A stretch of DNA of 64,000 nt from positions 248,001-312,000 of the forward strand of contig JAXGIS010000001.1 in the NCBI GenBank assembly GCA_040770645.1. Reading direction: 5' to 3'. The notes beneath the pieces were generated by a model that did no database searches, was not told the origin of the DNA, and was given only the letters and a program-made list of their open reading frames with translations. This document shows, piece by piece, positions 55,467 to 63,886 of this stretch. A program made the position numbers and the translations under genes. This DNA comes from JAAYZX01 sp040770645. Its GTDB lineage: Bacteria; Actinomycetota; Thermoleophilia; RBG-16-64-13. Position 1 is the first letter of the stretch; each line of letters opens with the position of its first letter.

Positions 55467-55539
55467 GCCGACGTAGCTCAGCTGGCAGAGCAGCTCACTC
55501 GTAATGAGCAGGTCTGGGGTTCGATTCCCCACGTCGGCT
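55467..55539 (+). tRNA. tRNA-Thr (anticodon CGT)
   Basis: A 73-base cloverleaf: acceptor GCCGACG/CGTCGGC with discriminator T, D-arm GCTC/GAGC, anticodon stem GCTCA/TGAGC with loop CTCGTAA (anticodon CGT, reading ACG) and T-arm TGGGG-TTCGATT-CCCCA. The CCA end is not encoded. U73 (T in DNA) is allowed for tRNA-Thr in some bacteria. Confidence 0.93.
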
Positions 55540-55628
55540 TTCTTGTTTCTCCAGCAGAACTCCGTGCTCTCGTCCGCGGTCAGGTGAAGCGCTTTCCTCG
55601 GCAGCCGGAGGCCGTCTGCGCCGCGTTG

Positions 55629-56108
55629 CTAATCGCCGTGGAGTTGAATCACCTGGGGCCTGGGCCTTCCTGTGGCATCTACGGTTAGCAACCCAACGGT
55701 GGCAGGTCTGCCGAATCGGCGGGGCCCGGCTGAGCCCGGATTGAAGTAGAGCAATCCATTGCGCCAGGTGATCTCGGCGCGGTGGCTGTGGCCAAAAACC
55801 ACCACGTCAACCCTCTCTCCCGCCGGATCCCAGGGTGGCAAGGTGGAGAGGTCGTGTACCACGGCGATTCTCAGACCGGCCCACTCCAAACACGCTACGG
55901 TCTCCAGAAGCGACGCTTGATGGTGCCTGTCCATGTTCCCCTTGACCGCTGTGACCGGGGCCAAAGCTGCCAGGGTATGCAGAACATGGTCTTCCCCCAC
56001 ATCTCCGGCATGCACGATGCCACTGACCCCTGCAAACGCCGTAATGACGTCGCTACGGATCAGTCCATGCGTGTCTGATATAACACCAAGGACTTCGTCC
56101 GTGTTCAC
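55629..56108 (-). CDS. Metallophosphoesterase, YfcE/MJ0936-like phosphodiesterase
   Basis: Calcineurin-like enzyme of about 159 residues. Metal-binding motifs are GVISDTHGLI, HAGDVG, KGNMD, VVHD and VVFGHSHRAEI, followed by YFNPGSAGPRRFG. It hydrolyses phosphodiesters; the natural substrate is unknown. GTG 56108 is the nearest start that gives family length, though its ribosome binding site is weak; the open frame to 56387 overlaps the divergent nitroreductase gene. Confidence 0.85.
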   Translation of the reverse strand: MNTDEVLGVISDTHGLIRSDVITAFAGVSGIVHAGDVGEDHVLHTLAALAPVTAVKGNMDRHHQASLLETVACLEWAGLRIAVVHDLSTLPPWDPAGERVDVVVFGHSHRAEITWRNGLLYFNPGSAGPRRFGRPATVGLLTVDATGRPRPQVIQLHGD

Positions 56109-56143
56109 ATCTGCTGCAACGTAGTCATCGGTTTGAGGCTCCC

Positions 56144-57050
56144 TTGATTGTGGGGATGCACTATACCGCAATGGATAATCCGCCCCGTCGTCCCCACCGA
56201 AGTGATGATCCCCAAGCGGTCGGCGCACAGCCGCCGGATCAAGAGGCGCTGCTCCGTCCTGGGGGGCACTTTCAGGTTGCCACGCAGTACCGGCGCGATG
56301 CCATGTCCCCTCACTGGCTCGACTGGGAGCACATGCCTCCCACGTACAAGGTGTACCGCGATGTGCCCCTCGTGCCGTTGCCTCCACCGGTAGGGGTTGG
56401 GATTGGTGGTCGGGGTGGAGAGGGCGTGCCCGATGCCGTGTTGCCGGACGCCGGTTTGTGGAGGAGCATCGCGCAGCGCCGTAGCAACCGTGACTTCAGC
56501 GGGCAGGCGCTGTCTCTCAACGATCTTTCCATTCTCCTGTGGGCTTCAACGGGTATAACCGCTACCTCGGGGCAGTACCTACGTGCCGCCCCTTCTGCTG
56601 GGGCGCTCTACCCCATAGAGACCTATGTGGTGGCGCACCACGTTGATGGGCTCGAACAGGGTATATATCACTACCGGTTGGTTGGCACGGACGAGCGCGG
56701 CCGCGTGACCCGCGAGGGCGGACATGCATTGGAACGGCTGCACGCGGCGGACATGCGGCGCCTGGTGGCCGCCGCGGCACTCGATCAGGACATAGCGGCC
56801 GAATGCGCGGCGGTGTTCACGTGGACCGCTGTGTTCGCCCGCAGCGTCTGGAAATATCGTCAGCGTGCATACCGCTACGTCTATCTGGACGCAGGGTCAC
56901 GTGGCACAGAACCTTCTGCTCGCAGCCACGGGACTCGACTTGGTGGCGTGCCCCATCGCGGCTTTCTACGACGACGAGGTGGGGCAGATGCTGGGTGTGG
57001 ACGGGGAGACGGAGGCCCCACTGTACATGGCGGCTGTGGGCCGCAAGTGA
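56144..57050 (+). CDS. SagB-type nitroreductase family dehydrogenase, one frameshift
   Basis: FMN-dependent protein of about 302 residues. SIAQRRSNRDFSGQALSLND, SAGALYPIETYVVAH and the N-terminal LDWEHMPPTYKVYRD segment mark the SagB-type subgroup. The frame breaks near 56,897, where one extra G joins LDAG to HVAQNLLLAATGLDLVACPI and the normal end GEAPLYMAAVGRK-like. SagB enzymes can oxidise azolines in peptide natural products, but no SagC/D cyclodehydratase or precursor is nearby, so a general flavin reductase role is as likely. The start is uncertain (ATG 56144, 56156 or 56171). Confidence 0.8.
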
Positions 57051-57078
57051 TCGCCGGGTACCCGTTAGGAGCCTTGCG

Positions 57079-57708
57079 TCAGACCTCGTTGTCCTCTATC
57101 CCACTCAGCGCGCTGATCCACGCCAAGCGCTCGCGGAGGGGGGAGACGGAGTCCCACGCCTCTCGCGACAGGAGGCACTCCTCTAAGGGGACTTCTCTCA
57201 TGTCATAGAGGCAGCGTTGGGCCAACTCCTGGTACCACCGCGTTCCCCTGCGCTTGTTGTCTGCCTGTTGCTGCGACACGCTGCCCACCACACGGGCCGG
57301 GACGCCCACCACCAGCTCGCGGGCGCGCACTACGAACCCGGCAGGAACCACACACCCCGCGCCTACGATACAGCCGGTTCCCAATACTGCTTCGTCCTGG
57401 ATGACAGCGTTCATCCCCACGAGCACGTTGTCTTCGAGGCGGGCACCGTGAATAACGCAGCCGTGCCCCAGATGGGAATCGGCACCCAGAAGCACTTCTG
57501 TGCCGGGATACCCGTGGATCGTGCAGGCCTCCTGCACATTGGAGCCGGCTCCGATCTCGATGGATACCCAATCTCCCCGCAGGTAGGCACCGGGGCCAAT
57601 GAAACAACAGGGGCCTATGGATACATGGCCTATGATCACGGCATCAGGATGCACGAAGGACCGGGGATCGATGATTGGGCGACCACCCCCGAACGCGTAG
57701 ATCGGCAC
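57079..57708 (-). CDS. Gamma-carbonic anhydrase-like hexapeptide-repeat protein
   Basis: Left-handed beta-helix protein of 209 residues. Repeats such as VIIGHVSIGPCCFIGPGAYL, the metal-binding pair HLGHGCVIHGARLED and the NVQEACTIHGYPGT segment follow the gamma-CA pattern. The C-terminal RWYQELAQRCLYDMREVPLE helix resembles PaaY/CaiE proteins, which act on CoA thioesters or bind CoA. It may be a carbonic anhydrase or a PaaY-like hydrolase. It is 12 bases from the sirtuin gene, which is transcribed just before it. Confidence 0.85.
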   Translation of the reverse strand: MPIYAFGGGRPIIDPRSFVHPDAVIIGHVSIGPCCFIGPGAYLRGDWVSIEIGAGSNVQEACTIHGYPGTEVLLGADSHLGHGCVIHGARLEDNVLVGMNAVIQDEAVLGTGCIVGAGCVVPAGFVVRARELVVGVPARVVGSVSQQQADNKRRGTRWYQELAQRCLYDMREVPLEECLLSREAWDSVSPLRERLAWISALSGIEDNEV

Positions 57709-57720
57709 TGCTACAACTCC

Positions 57721-58467
57721 TTACGCGTCGAGCAGCGCAGCCAACCTGGGAAGGATCTCCTCCAGCGGGCGCTGATCCCGGATGGCCGCTCGACTGTCGA
57801 ACGGCGTCTCCGACGCTGTGAGGATGACCAGCTTACCTCCGGAGCGCATGGTGATGTCCGGCAAACCGGCCACCGGCCAGACCGCGAGCGAAGAACCCGC
57901 CACCAGCATGACGTCCGCTCGTTGAGCCCAGGAGACGGCCAATGCATACTCGTCTTGAGGAAGCGCTTCTCCAAAGAAGATCACTCCGGGCTTCAGCACA
58001 CGTCCGCATTCGCAGTACGGTACTCCCTCGGGGTCCGCAAGCGCCTCCACCATGTGGGAATGCGGGTAGCGCCTGCCGCAACTCAAGCAAACGCCCGTTT
58101 CGATGGAGCCGTGAACCTCGGCAATGGTGGTGCTGCCCGCGCGCCTGTGCAGTCGATCGATGTTCTGGGTGACGAGAGCCTTCAAGTGCCCAGACTGCTC
58201 CATCTTGGCGAGCGCATAGTGGGCGGCATTGGGCTCTGCTGAGTCCAGTGACCCCAACCGATGCCGGTAGAAGGACCAGAACTGGATTGGATCTTCCAGA
58301 AAGGCGTCGATACTGGCCGCTTTCATGGGATCGACCTTTGTCCACAGGCCCGTATCAGGTGACCGAAAGTCGGGTATACCAGAGGCGGTGCTGATACCGG
58401 CCCCGGTCAGCGCAACCACGTACGAGGCTTTGCGTAGTAGCTCGGCAATGTGATCAAGGGTATCCAC
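57721..58467 (-). CDS. cobB: NAD-dependent protein deacylase, SIR2 family
   Basis: Sirtuin of 248 residues. VALTGAGISTASGIPDFR is the NAD-binding motif, TQNIDRLHRRAG and the His in VHGSIE the catalytic part, and CLSCG…CECG the structural zinc site. SSLAVWPVAG and VILTASETPFD complete the Rossmann fold. It probably removes acyl groups from lysines, for example on CoA-ligases. It is cotranscribed with the gamma-CA-like gene. Confidence 0.93.
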   Translation of the reverse strand: MDTLDHIAELLRKASYVVALTGAGISTASGIPDFRSPDTGLWTKVDPMKAASIDAFLEDPIQFWSFYRHRLGSLDSAEPNAAHYALAKMEQSGHLKALVTQNIDRLHRRAGSTTIAEVHGSIETGVCLSCGRRYPHSHMVEALADPEGVPYCECGRVLKPGVIFFGEALPQDEYALAVSWAQRADVMLVAGSSLAVWPVAGLPDITMRSGGKLVILTASETPFDSRAAIRDQRPLEEILPRLAALLDA

Positions 58468-58574
58468 GCGACCCAGTCTACCAGGGGCCGGGGTGTATAG
58501 AAAGATCAGGGCGTCGCGGTGTGGGGCGAGACTGCAGGTGGCGGTCCCACGAGCCGGGCGGAGAAGGGAGAGAG

Positions 58575-58963
58575 ATGAGGGAACGTGAGTTGGCCGACAA
58601 GGCCAAGGTGATTGCCGTGGTGGGGGCTTCGCCGGATATCTATCGCCCGAGCAACACGGTCATGCGCTATCTAGTGGCGGCCGGCTATGATGTGCGGCCG
58701 GTCAGGCCGGGGGAGGCACCATCTATGGTCGCGCCTGCGTGGACAGTCTGAGCCAGATTGATGTGCCCATAGACATAGTGGACGTGTTTCGCAACCCCGG
58801 TGCGCTCGTGGACGTAGCCAAGGAAGCCGCGCAGGTGGGGGCCAAGTGCCTGTGGCTTCAGGAAGGGCTGCAGAGCGCGGAAGCGGCTCGTATTGCACGG
58901 GAGGCGGGTCTGGAGTATGTGGAAAACCGCTGCATCAAGAAGGTGCTGAACGCCGCCGGGTGA
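58575..58963 (+). CDS. CoA-binding domain protein (YccU-like), one frameshift
   Basis: Protein of about 130 residues. The first frame gives VIAVVGASPDIYRPSNTVMR and YLVAAGYDVRPVRPG; the second frame gives IYGRACVDSLSQIDVPIDIV, VGAKCLWLQEGLQ and the C-terminal VENRCIKK. One base is missing near the G-run at 58,709-58,713. The fold binds CoA in the succinyl-CoA-synthetase style, but the physiological role is unknown. GGGAG precedes the ATG. Confidence 0.82.
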
Positions 58964-61124
58964 GCCGGCGGAAAGTGGCGCCCGCCGCCCGCCGCCGGGT
59001 GGCGCGGCACCGGGCGACGGTTCCCATCAACACTACCAGTGCCAAAGCCGCGCCCGCCACGGCGAGCCACACCCAATGGCGCGACAGCCACGGTGTCGTC
59101 ACTCGCACGGCTTGGGAAGCTATCGTGGAAGATCCGGCACGCACCTCCACCGCGTATGTGCTCGGCGCGAGGCCCCGGCGCAGCGTGTCTGCCGGATTGG
59201 ATGGGGTGCATTGGAGCGCCACGGTGGACAAGCCCGGCTCGAGAGTGGTTATCTGAGAGGAGAGGAGGGTGTCCTCCGACCCTCGGTCTCGTAGCACCAC
59301 GGCCACCGTCCAAGAATAGGCGGAGGAGTTGCGCAAGCTAACCGAGATGGAATCAGCCGAGGAGGTATCTGTTTCCACGCGGACATCTTCGATGGTGAGG
59401 AGTCCCATCTCTCTGTCAGCGGCCTGCCGGGCCGCGTGGGCGTAGCGGACCCCCAGTTCTGCCCTCTCGGGCCCCAAGTCCGCCCGCAGCCAGTGGCGGC
59501 TCTCCGCCCTGAAGAGAAGCTCGGCTATGGCTCCCGCCTGCATTGTGGTGTTGTCCACGGCCGATAGATAGTCCGCCACCAGAGAGCGGGCCGCCCCCAC
59601 GTCCCGCAGGAGGGTCTGGGCGATTAGCCCCGTCTCATGAGCGGCGTACCGGCTCAGGAACACCGGGCGTCGCTCGGAAAGGTACCGTTCCACGAGTTCG
59701 CCCAGGGTCACGGTTCGAAAAGCCCCGGATGCCGCTGCCTGCCGCATGACCTCGGCCAAGCTTTCGGGGTTGAACCCCATGTACTCGTCCTCCGGACAGA
59801 TGACCAGCGAACGGGGGCTGCCTTCAGCGAGTGCGGTGGCAATGGCTGCACACACATTCGCCGGCTGCCCGTCGTTGGCCAAGGCGGAGGCGATAGCCCG
59901 CGCAACAGGAACAACGGTTAACCTGTTACCTGCCGCGTCGGCGATGCGCACGGGGCCCAGTGGATCCGTGGGTGTTTCGGCCAAGTCGTCCATGACTGCG
60001 GCCTTGACCACCACATAGTCCACGGAAGCCCCGCTGAACGCGGCCACGCTATCGGAGCTGAGATCCAACCCCGGAGGCAACGCCCCTCGGGGAGTCTCTG
60101 CCACCCCCAGGATGCGGGCGAGTTCCGCTTTTCCGAGACGTACCTGCGACACACCGTCATTCCACCCGTGGACTGCCAACAAAGGCAGCGAGGGGGTGGC
60201 GTAGGGAAGGGGCAGTAGCTGGACTCCTTCACGCTGGGCGAGGCCCCGTAGGATCTGGAGCGCGCTCTCCGCAGCCAGCGAGACTGTATCCCGAGCATCG
60301 TGCGTCTGTGTGTTGCCGTCCGGGGTTCTGGCCACGAAGCCGTCGGCGGCGTCTTCCAGTTGTGCCAGCAAGACCGGCTCCACAGCCACCGTGAGGCGGG
60401 TTTCGGGCGAGATATCGAGGAGATCAGGGAGTGAGAAGACAACAGCAAATGCACCGGAGGTGGGGGACGGGCCCTGCTCGATCTCACCGCCCACAAACGT
60501 CCCGTCCGGTTCCTGCCATATCCCCAGGGCTATCGGCACCACAAGGGCGAGATCCACGATGGGAGCGTCGGCGGCTATTCGGCCCAGCAGGGATTCGGCT
60601 GCGACGTGATTGACGTTTCCCGATTCAATTGCCACTTTGACCAGGTATGCGCCGGGTTCGGCAAGCCACTCGGCCTCCACTGGGACCTCTACGGCAAAGA
60701 TTCCGGTGATGTCCCCCACTTCCTGGCGTGACCCACCTGTTCGGGGGAGCGACTCGGTGTCGTGGGACGGGTCTCCCGGTCCGAACACGTCCACCACCAG
60801 CAGGGCATCGGGAAGCGTGGTGGGCAGGTTGGCCTGGAGGTGGAAGGTAATTGATGATCCGGTCAGGCTCAGGAGGTTATTTGAGCTGAAGACGACTCCA
60901 GCGGGCCGGTCCGTAGGCTGTCCCTGGGCAGACACGGGGGCCAGGGCCCAAGTCAACCACACGACTGCGGCCATCATGGCTAAGACGACGCATGAGAACC
61001 GTCGGAACCACCAGCTCCAGGCTCGCGATTTGCCGCCCTTACGTCGTCCTGAAGTGCTTGACCAATCGGAGCACAGCGCTGGAGTTGTCAATTCCCTCCA
61101 GAGTGACCTCGTCAACAAGAGCAC
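58935..61124 (-). CDS. Large secreted or membrane-anchored protein (DUF6049-like)
   Basis: Protein of up to 729 residues. The N-terminal RRFSCVVLAMMAAVVWLTWA and VSAQ resemble a signal peptide; the body is mostly extracytoplasmic, with an Ig-like first domain (GVVFSSNNLLSLTGSSITFH) and a glycosidase- or deacetylase-like central part (LLAVHGWNDGVSQV, VVCPEDEY-like). A single helix (HWVWLAVAGAALALVVLM) and an Arg-rich tail end it. This layout resembles the actinobacterial DUF6049 family, function unknown. The true start is unclear: ATG 60977 loses the basic n-region, and the frame to 61124 overlaps the RsbW-like gene by 86 bases. Confidence 0.7.
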   Translation of the reverse strand: MLLLTRSLWRELTTPALCSDWSSTSGRRKGGKSRAWSWWFRRFSCVVLAMMAAVVWLTWALAPVSAQGQPTDRPAGVVFSSNNLLSLTGSSITFHLQANLPTTLPDALLVVDVFGPGDPSHDTESLPRTGGSRQEVGDITGIFAVEVPVEAEWLAEPGAYLVKVAIESGNVNHVAAESLLGRIAADAPIVDLALVVPIALGIWQEPDGTFVGGEIEQGPSPTSGAFAVVFSLPDLLDISPETRLTVAVEPVLLAQLEDAADGFVARTPDGNTQTHDARDTVSLAAESALQILRGLAQREGVQLLPLPYATPSLPLLAVHGWNDGVSQVRLGKAELARILGVAETPRGALPPGLDLSSDSVAAFSGASVDYVVVKAAVMDDLAETPTDPLGPVRIADAAGNRLTVVPVARAIASALANDGQPANVCAAIATALAEGSPRSLVICPEDEYMGFNPESLAEVMRQAAASGAFRTVTLGELVERYLSERRPVFLSRYAAHETGLIAQTLLRDVGAARSLVADYLSAVDNTTMQAGAIAELLFRAESRHWLRADLGPERAELGVRYAHAARQAADREMGLLTIEDVRVETDTSSADSISVSLRNSSAYSWTVAVVLRDRGSEDTLLSSQITTLEPGLSTVALQCTPSNPADTLRRGLAPSTYAVEVRAGSSTIASQAVRVTTPWLSRHWVWLAVAGAALALVVLMGTVARCRATRRRAAGATFRRLTRRRSAPS

Positions 61125-61476
61125 GCATTACAACCAAGCCCAAGTCGTCGGCCTCGAAGGCTCGAGGAGGAATCTTCCCGTCTTTAGACTCCGGTCCACC
61201 CCGCACCTCAATGGTCCATCGATCTGGCGCCACCTCGAAGTCTACCTGAAGGTTTGGATGGTCGCCTTCTTCGGTGCCGATCATGTGGGCGCAGGCCTCG
61301 GTCACAGCGAGCTTGAGGTCGGCCACCTCTTCCTGATCGAGACCGGTGCTGCCGCCAAGACCGGCCAGAGCCAGGCGACAGATGGCCACAAACTCCGCCC
61401 GGGGAGGGACGGAGACGCTCACACGATCTGGAACGTTGTGGCTCACGCCGGATGATGAATCGTGCTCAGTAGACAT
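61039..61476 (-). CDS. RsbW-like anti-sigma factor / ATPase-fold protein, divergent
   Basis: Protein of 145 residues with the GHKL ATPase fold. The N-box reads LKLAVTEACAHMIGTE, keeping Glu but with His where Asn normally binds magnesium. The G1 region reads WTIEVRGGPE instead of DxGxG, and LGLVVMRALVDEVTLE closes the fold. It resembles RsbW partners of STAS proteins, such as the one near 49.3 kb, yet may have lost ATP binding. It is upstream of the large secreted protein and probably cotranscribed. Confidence 0.75.
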   Translation of the reverse strand: MSTEHDSSSGVSHNVPDRVSVSVPPRAEFVAICRLALAGLGGSTGLDQEEVADLKLAVTEACAHMIGTEEGDHPNLQVDFEVAPDRWTIEVRGGPESKDGKIPPRAFEADDLGLVVMRALVDEVTLEGIDNSSAVLRLVKHFRTT

Positions 61477-61555
61477 GAGAAGAGGCTACCCGTGGTTACG
61501 GGACTTCTAAACCCCGATGGGCGAGGTTGCCGGCCCGATCATGTGCTGAATGCGG

Positions 61556-62059
61556 TCACTGTCGGCCGGGCAGGGATTGGGGTGTAGGAGAGGCCTTGGT
61601 GCGGCCCAGGAAGATAAGCACCGACACTGCCATTGTGACCAGTTGGGTGGCGGTTCCCACAAGTGGCGAGGCCTCGCCGTGGGGGAAGTTGTGAAAGTGG
61701 CTGGGGAACCAGCGCGTGCGTGGCGAGATGTCGGCACGGGGAGCGGACATGCGGCGCCTGGGCAGCAATCCATCGATGACGTCGAGGTCGGGGAGGGCGG
61801 CGGCGGCGCCCGCTACCAGCGCGGCGCCGCCACGAGCGCGGCCGTGCGCCCGGCGCCCGGCCGCCACCAGCAGCGCAGCCGCCGCTGCCACATCCAGAGT
61901 GGCCCACATTATGCGTAGGCGGCTGCGTGTGTAATCCCAATGAGGCACGGCGTCGAGCAGGGCGTGTGCGGCTGTGGCGGCAGGCGCGGCCGTCCAGGCT
62001 GGGCCCGGCCACAGAGAACCCAGTGCCAATCCGGAGCAAACGTGTGCGGTCACCCACAT
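61556..62059 (-). CDS. Small membrane protein, metal-dependent hydrolase-like (YdjM/DUF457-like)
   Basis: Protein of 167 residues with several hydrophobic helices. HVCSGLALG and HALLDAVPHWDYTRSRLR, and later LPDLDVIDGLLP and SHFHNFPHG, give His/Asp pairs in the pattern of membrane-bound hydrolases like YdjM. The product is Ala-rich. It is divergent from purM, and their 5' ends are about 55 bases apart. Assignment is tentative. Confidence 0.6.
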   Translation of the reverse strand: MWVTAHVCSGLALGSLWPGPAWTAAPAATAAHALLDAVPHWDYTRSRLRIMWATLDVAAAAALLVAAGRRAHGRARGGAALVAGAAAALPDLDVIDGLLPRRRMSAPRADISPRTRWFPSHFHNFPHGEASPLVGTATQLVTMAVSVLIFLGRTKASPTPQSLPGRQ

Positions 62060-62112
62060 GCTCCGATGCTACCATTCGGTCCTGCGAGTGGTGCGGCCCT
62101 GGAGGATGCTGC

Positions 62113-63177
62113 ATGGTTCATTCAGAGGAGGATCTCTCCGGCTCCGGTTTGACCTACGCTGCCGCTGGGGTGGACATAGAGGCAGGGGAGGAAGCGGTAA
62201 GGCGCATTGCGGCCGATGTGGCCAGCACGCGCATCCCTGGTGTGCTCGGTGGAATCGGCGGTTTTGGCGCGCTGTTCGAGCTTCCGGCCGGGTTACGTAG
62301 TCCGGTGTTGGTGGGCGCCACGGATGGGGTGGGCACCAAAGTGCTGCTGGCCCAGGAATTGGGGCGGGTGGACACGGTGGGGATCGACCTGGTGGCCATG
62401 TCTGTGAACGATGTGCTCACGTTGGGTGCCAAACCTCTTTTCTTCTTGGATTACATTGCTACCGGGCGACTGGTCCCAGAAGAGATGGCGGCGCTGGTGG
62501 CAGGTGTGGCGGAGGGCTGCCGGCAGGCGGGGTGCGCGCTGGTGGGCGGAGAGATGGCGGAGATGCCGGGTCTTTACAGCCCGGCCGAGTTTGACCTTGC
62601 CGGCTTCTGCGTGGGGCTGGTGGAGAAGGATGCCATCATTGACGGGTCGCGGGTGGAGGCTGGGGACGCAGTGTTGGGGCGGGCTTCCAGTGGGGTGCAC
62701 TCCAACGGTTACTCGCTCGTGCGGCGGATCCTGGAATCCCAGAAGGTGAGCCTGACGGATCGCTTTCCTCTTTCCGAACGATCCGTGGGTGAGGAGTTGC
62801 TCGAGCCCACGCGTATCTACGTAAGGAGCGTGCTGGGCCTGCTCGAGCGCGGGATTCCCGTCCGGGCCATGGCGCACGTGACGGGGGGCGGCCTGGCGGG
62901 GAACCTGAGCCGTGTGATTCCTGAAGGACTATCGGCCAGGCTGCGCCTGGGTAGCTGGAATGTGCCGCGCCTGTTCCGCACCCTCCAAGAAATGGGGTCT
63001 GTGAGCGATACGGAAATGCGTCGCACTTTCAACATGGGCGTGGGGTTCGTGGTGGTGGTGGCGCGCGACTCGGCCAAGCATGCCACGCAACTCCTGGAGC
63101 AGGCGGGCGAGACGGTGATAGCGTTGGGCAAAGTGGTGCGGGGCGAGGAGCCGGTGGTGGTGGAGGGGCTGGCGTGA
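62113..63177 (+). CDS. purM: Phosphoribosylformylglycinamidine cyclo-ligase
   Basis: AIR synthetase of 354 residues, purine step 5. LTYAAAGVDIEAGEEAV at the N-terminus, VGATDGVGTKVLLAQELG, DLVAMSVNDVLTLGAKPLFF, GCALVGGEMAEMPGLY and ASSGVHSNGYSLVRRIL are family hallmarks. ATG 62113 has GGAGG seven bases upstream; the open frame continues to 61927 without support. The stop overlaps the purN start by four bases. Confidence 0.95.
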   Translation: MVHSEEDLSGSGLTYAAAGVDIEAGEEAVRRIAADVASTRIPGVLGGIGGFGALFELPAGLRSPVLVGATDGVGTKVLLAQELGRVDTVGIDLVAMSVNDVLTLGAKPLFFLDYIATGRLVPEEMAALVAGVAEGCRQAGCALVGGEMAEMPGLYSPAEFDLAGFCVGLVEKDAIIDGSRVEAGDAVLGRASSGVHSNGYSLVRRILESQKVSLTDRFPLSERSVGEELLEPTRIYVRSVLGLLERGIPVRAMAHVTGGGLAGNLSRVIPEGLSARLRLGSWNVPRLFRTLQEMGSVSDTEMRRTFNMGVGFVVVVARDSAKHATQLLEQAGETVIALGKVVRGEEPVVVEGLA

Positions 63178-63830
63178 GCGTTGCACAGGGGAGGCCGCGG
63201 GGAGCGGACTCCGGTGGGCGCTTTCCCATTGCGGTGCTGGTCTCGGGTAGCGGTTCCAACCTTCAGGCCATAATCGACACGCTGCACGGGAAAGTGGCCG
63301 GCGTGGAGGTGGCCCTGGTGATCAGTAATGTGGCGGGTGTTCTGGCGCTGGAGCGGGCGGAACGCGCCGGTATCCCCACCGCGGTCTTCAGGGTTGAGGA
63401 CTATTCTGGGCGCGAGGCTCGAGATCTGGCCATGGCTGCGGCCATTGAGGAGCACGACGTGCGTTTGGTGGTGCTCGCCGGCTACATGCACATGCTGACG
63501 CCCGTCTTTCTCAGCCGCTTCCCTCACCGGGTGATCAACCTGCATCCTGCCTTGTTGCCCTCGTTTCCGGGCACGCAGGCCATCCAAGATGCCATTCAGT
63601 ATGGAGTGAAGGTGACGGGAGTGACGGTTCATTTCGTGGACGAAGGCATGGACTCGGGTCCCGTCATTCGGCAGCAAGCGCTGGAGGTGCGGGACGACGA
63701 TACGGCCGAGAGCCTGGCCGAGCGTATCCACGGCGTGGAGCACGTTCTATTGCCGCAGGTGGTGGAGCTGATAGCCAGGGGTCGAGTCACGCCTCCCGTG
63801 GCGGGGTCACGTCTGGTGCGCGTGGAGTGA
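63174..63830 (+). CDS. purN: Phosphoribosylglycinamide formyltransferase
   Basis: 10-formyl-THF-dependent GAR transformylase of 218 residues. VLVSGSGSNLQAIIDTL, VLAGYMHMLTPVFLSRFPHR, the catalytic region INLHPALLPSFPGTQAIQDA with Asn and His, and GVTVHFVDEGMDSGPVI with the catalytic Asp are all present. Start GTG 63174 couples to purM (GTGA). Confidence 0.95.
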   Translation: MSVAQGRPRGADSGGRFPIAVLVSGSGSNLQAIIDTLHGKVAGVEVALVISNVAGVLALERAERAGIPTAVFRVEDYSGREARDLAMAAAIEEHDVRLVVLAGYMHMLTPVFLSRFPHRVINLHPALLPSFPGTQAIQDAIQYGVKVTGVTVHFVDEGMDSGPVIRQQALEVRDDDTAESLAERIHGVEHVLLPQVVELIARGRVTPPVAGSRLVRVE

Positions 63831-63886
63831 GATGTGTAGAGCACGTGGGTGCAGAGGCCGGGTGACCGGCAAAGGAAGGTGTGGAA

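Noticed and set aside
54495..55532. A 345-residue minus-strand ORF over ricT and the tRNA
   Set aside because: It runs through the tRNA-Thr gene and is Ser/Pro/Arg-rich; it is a shadow of the low-complexity ricT tail.
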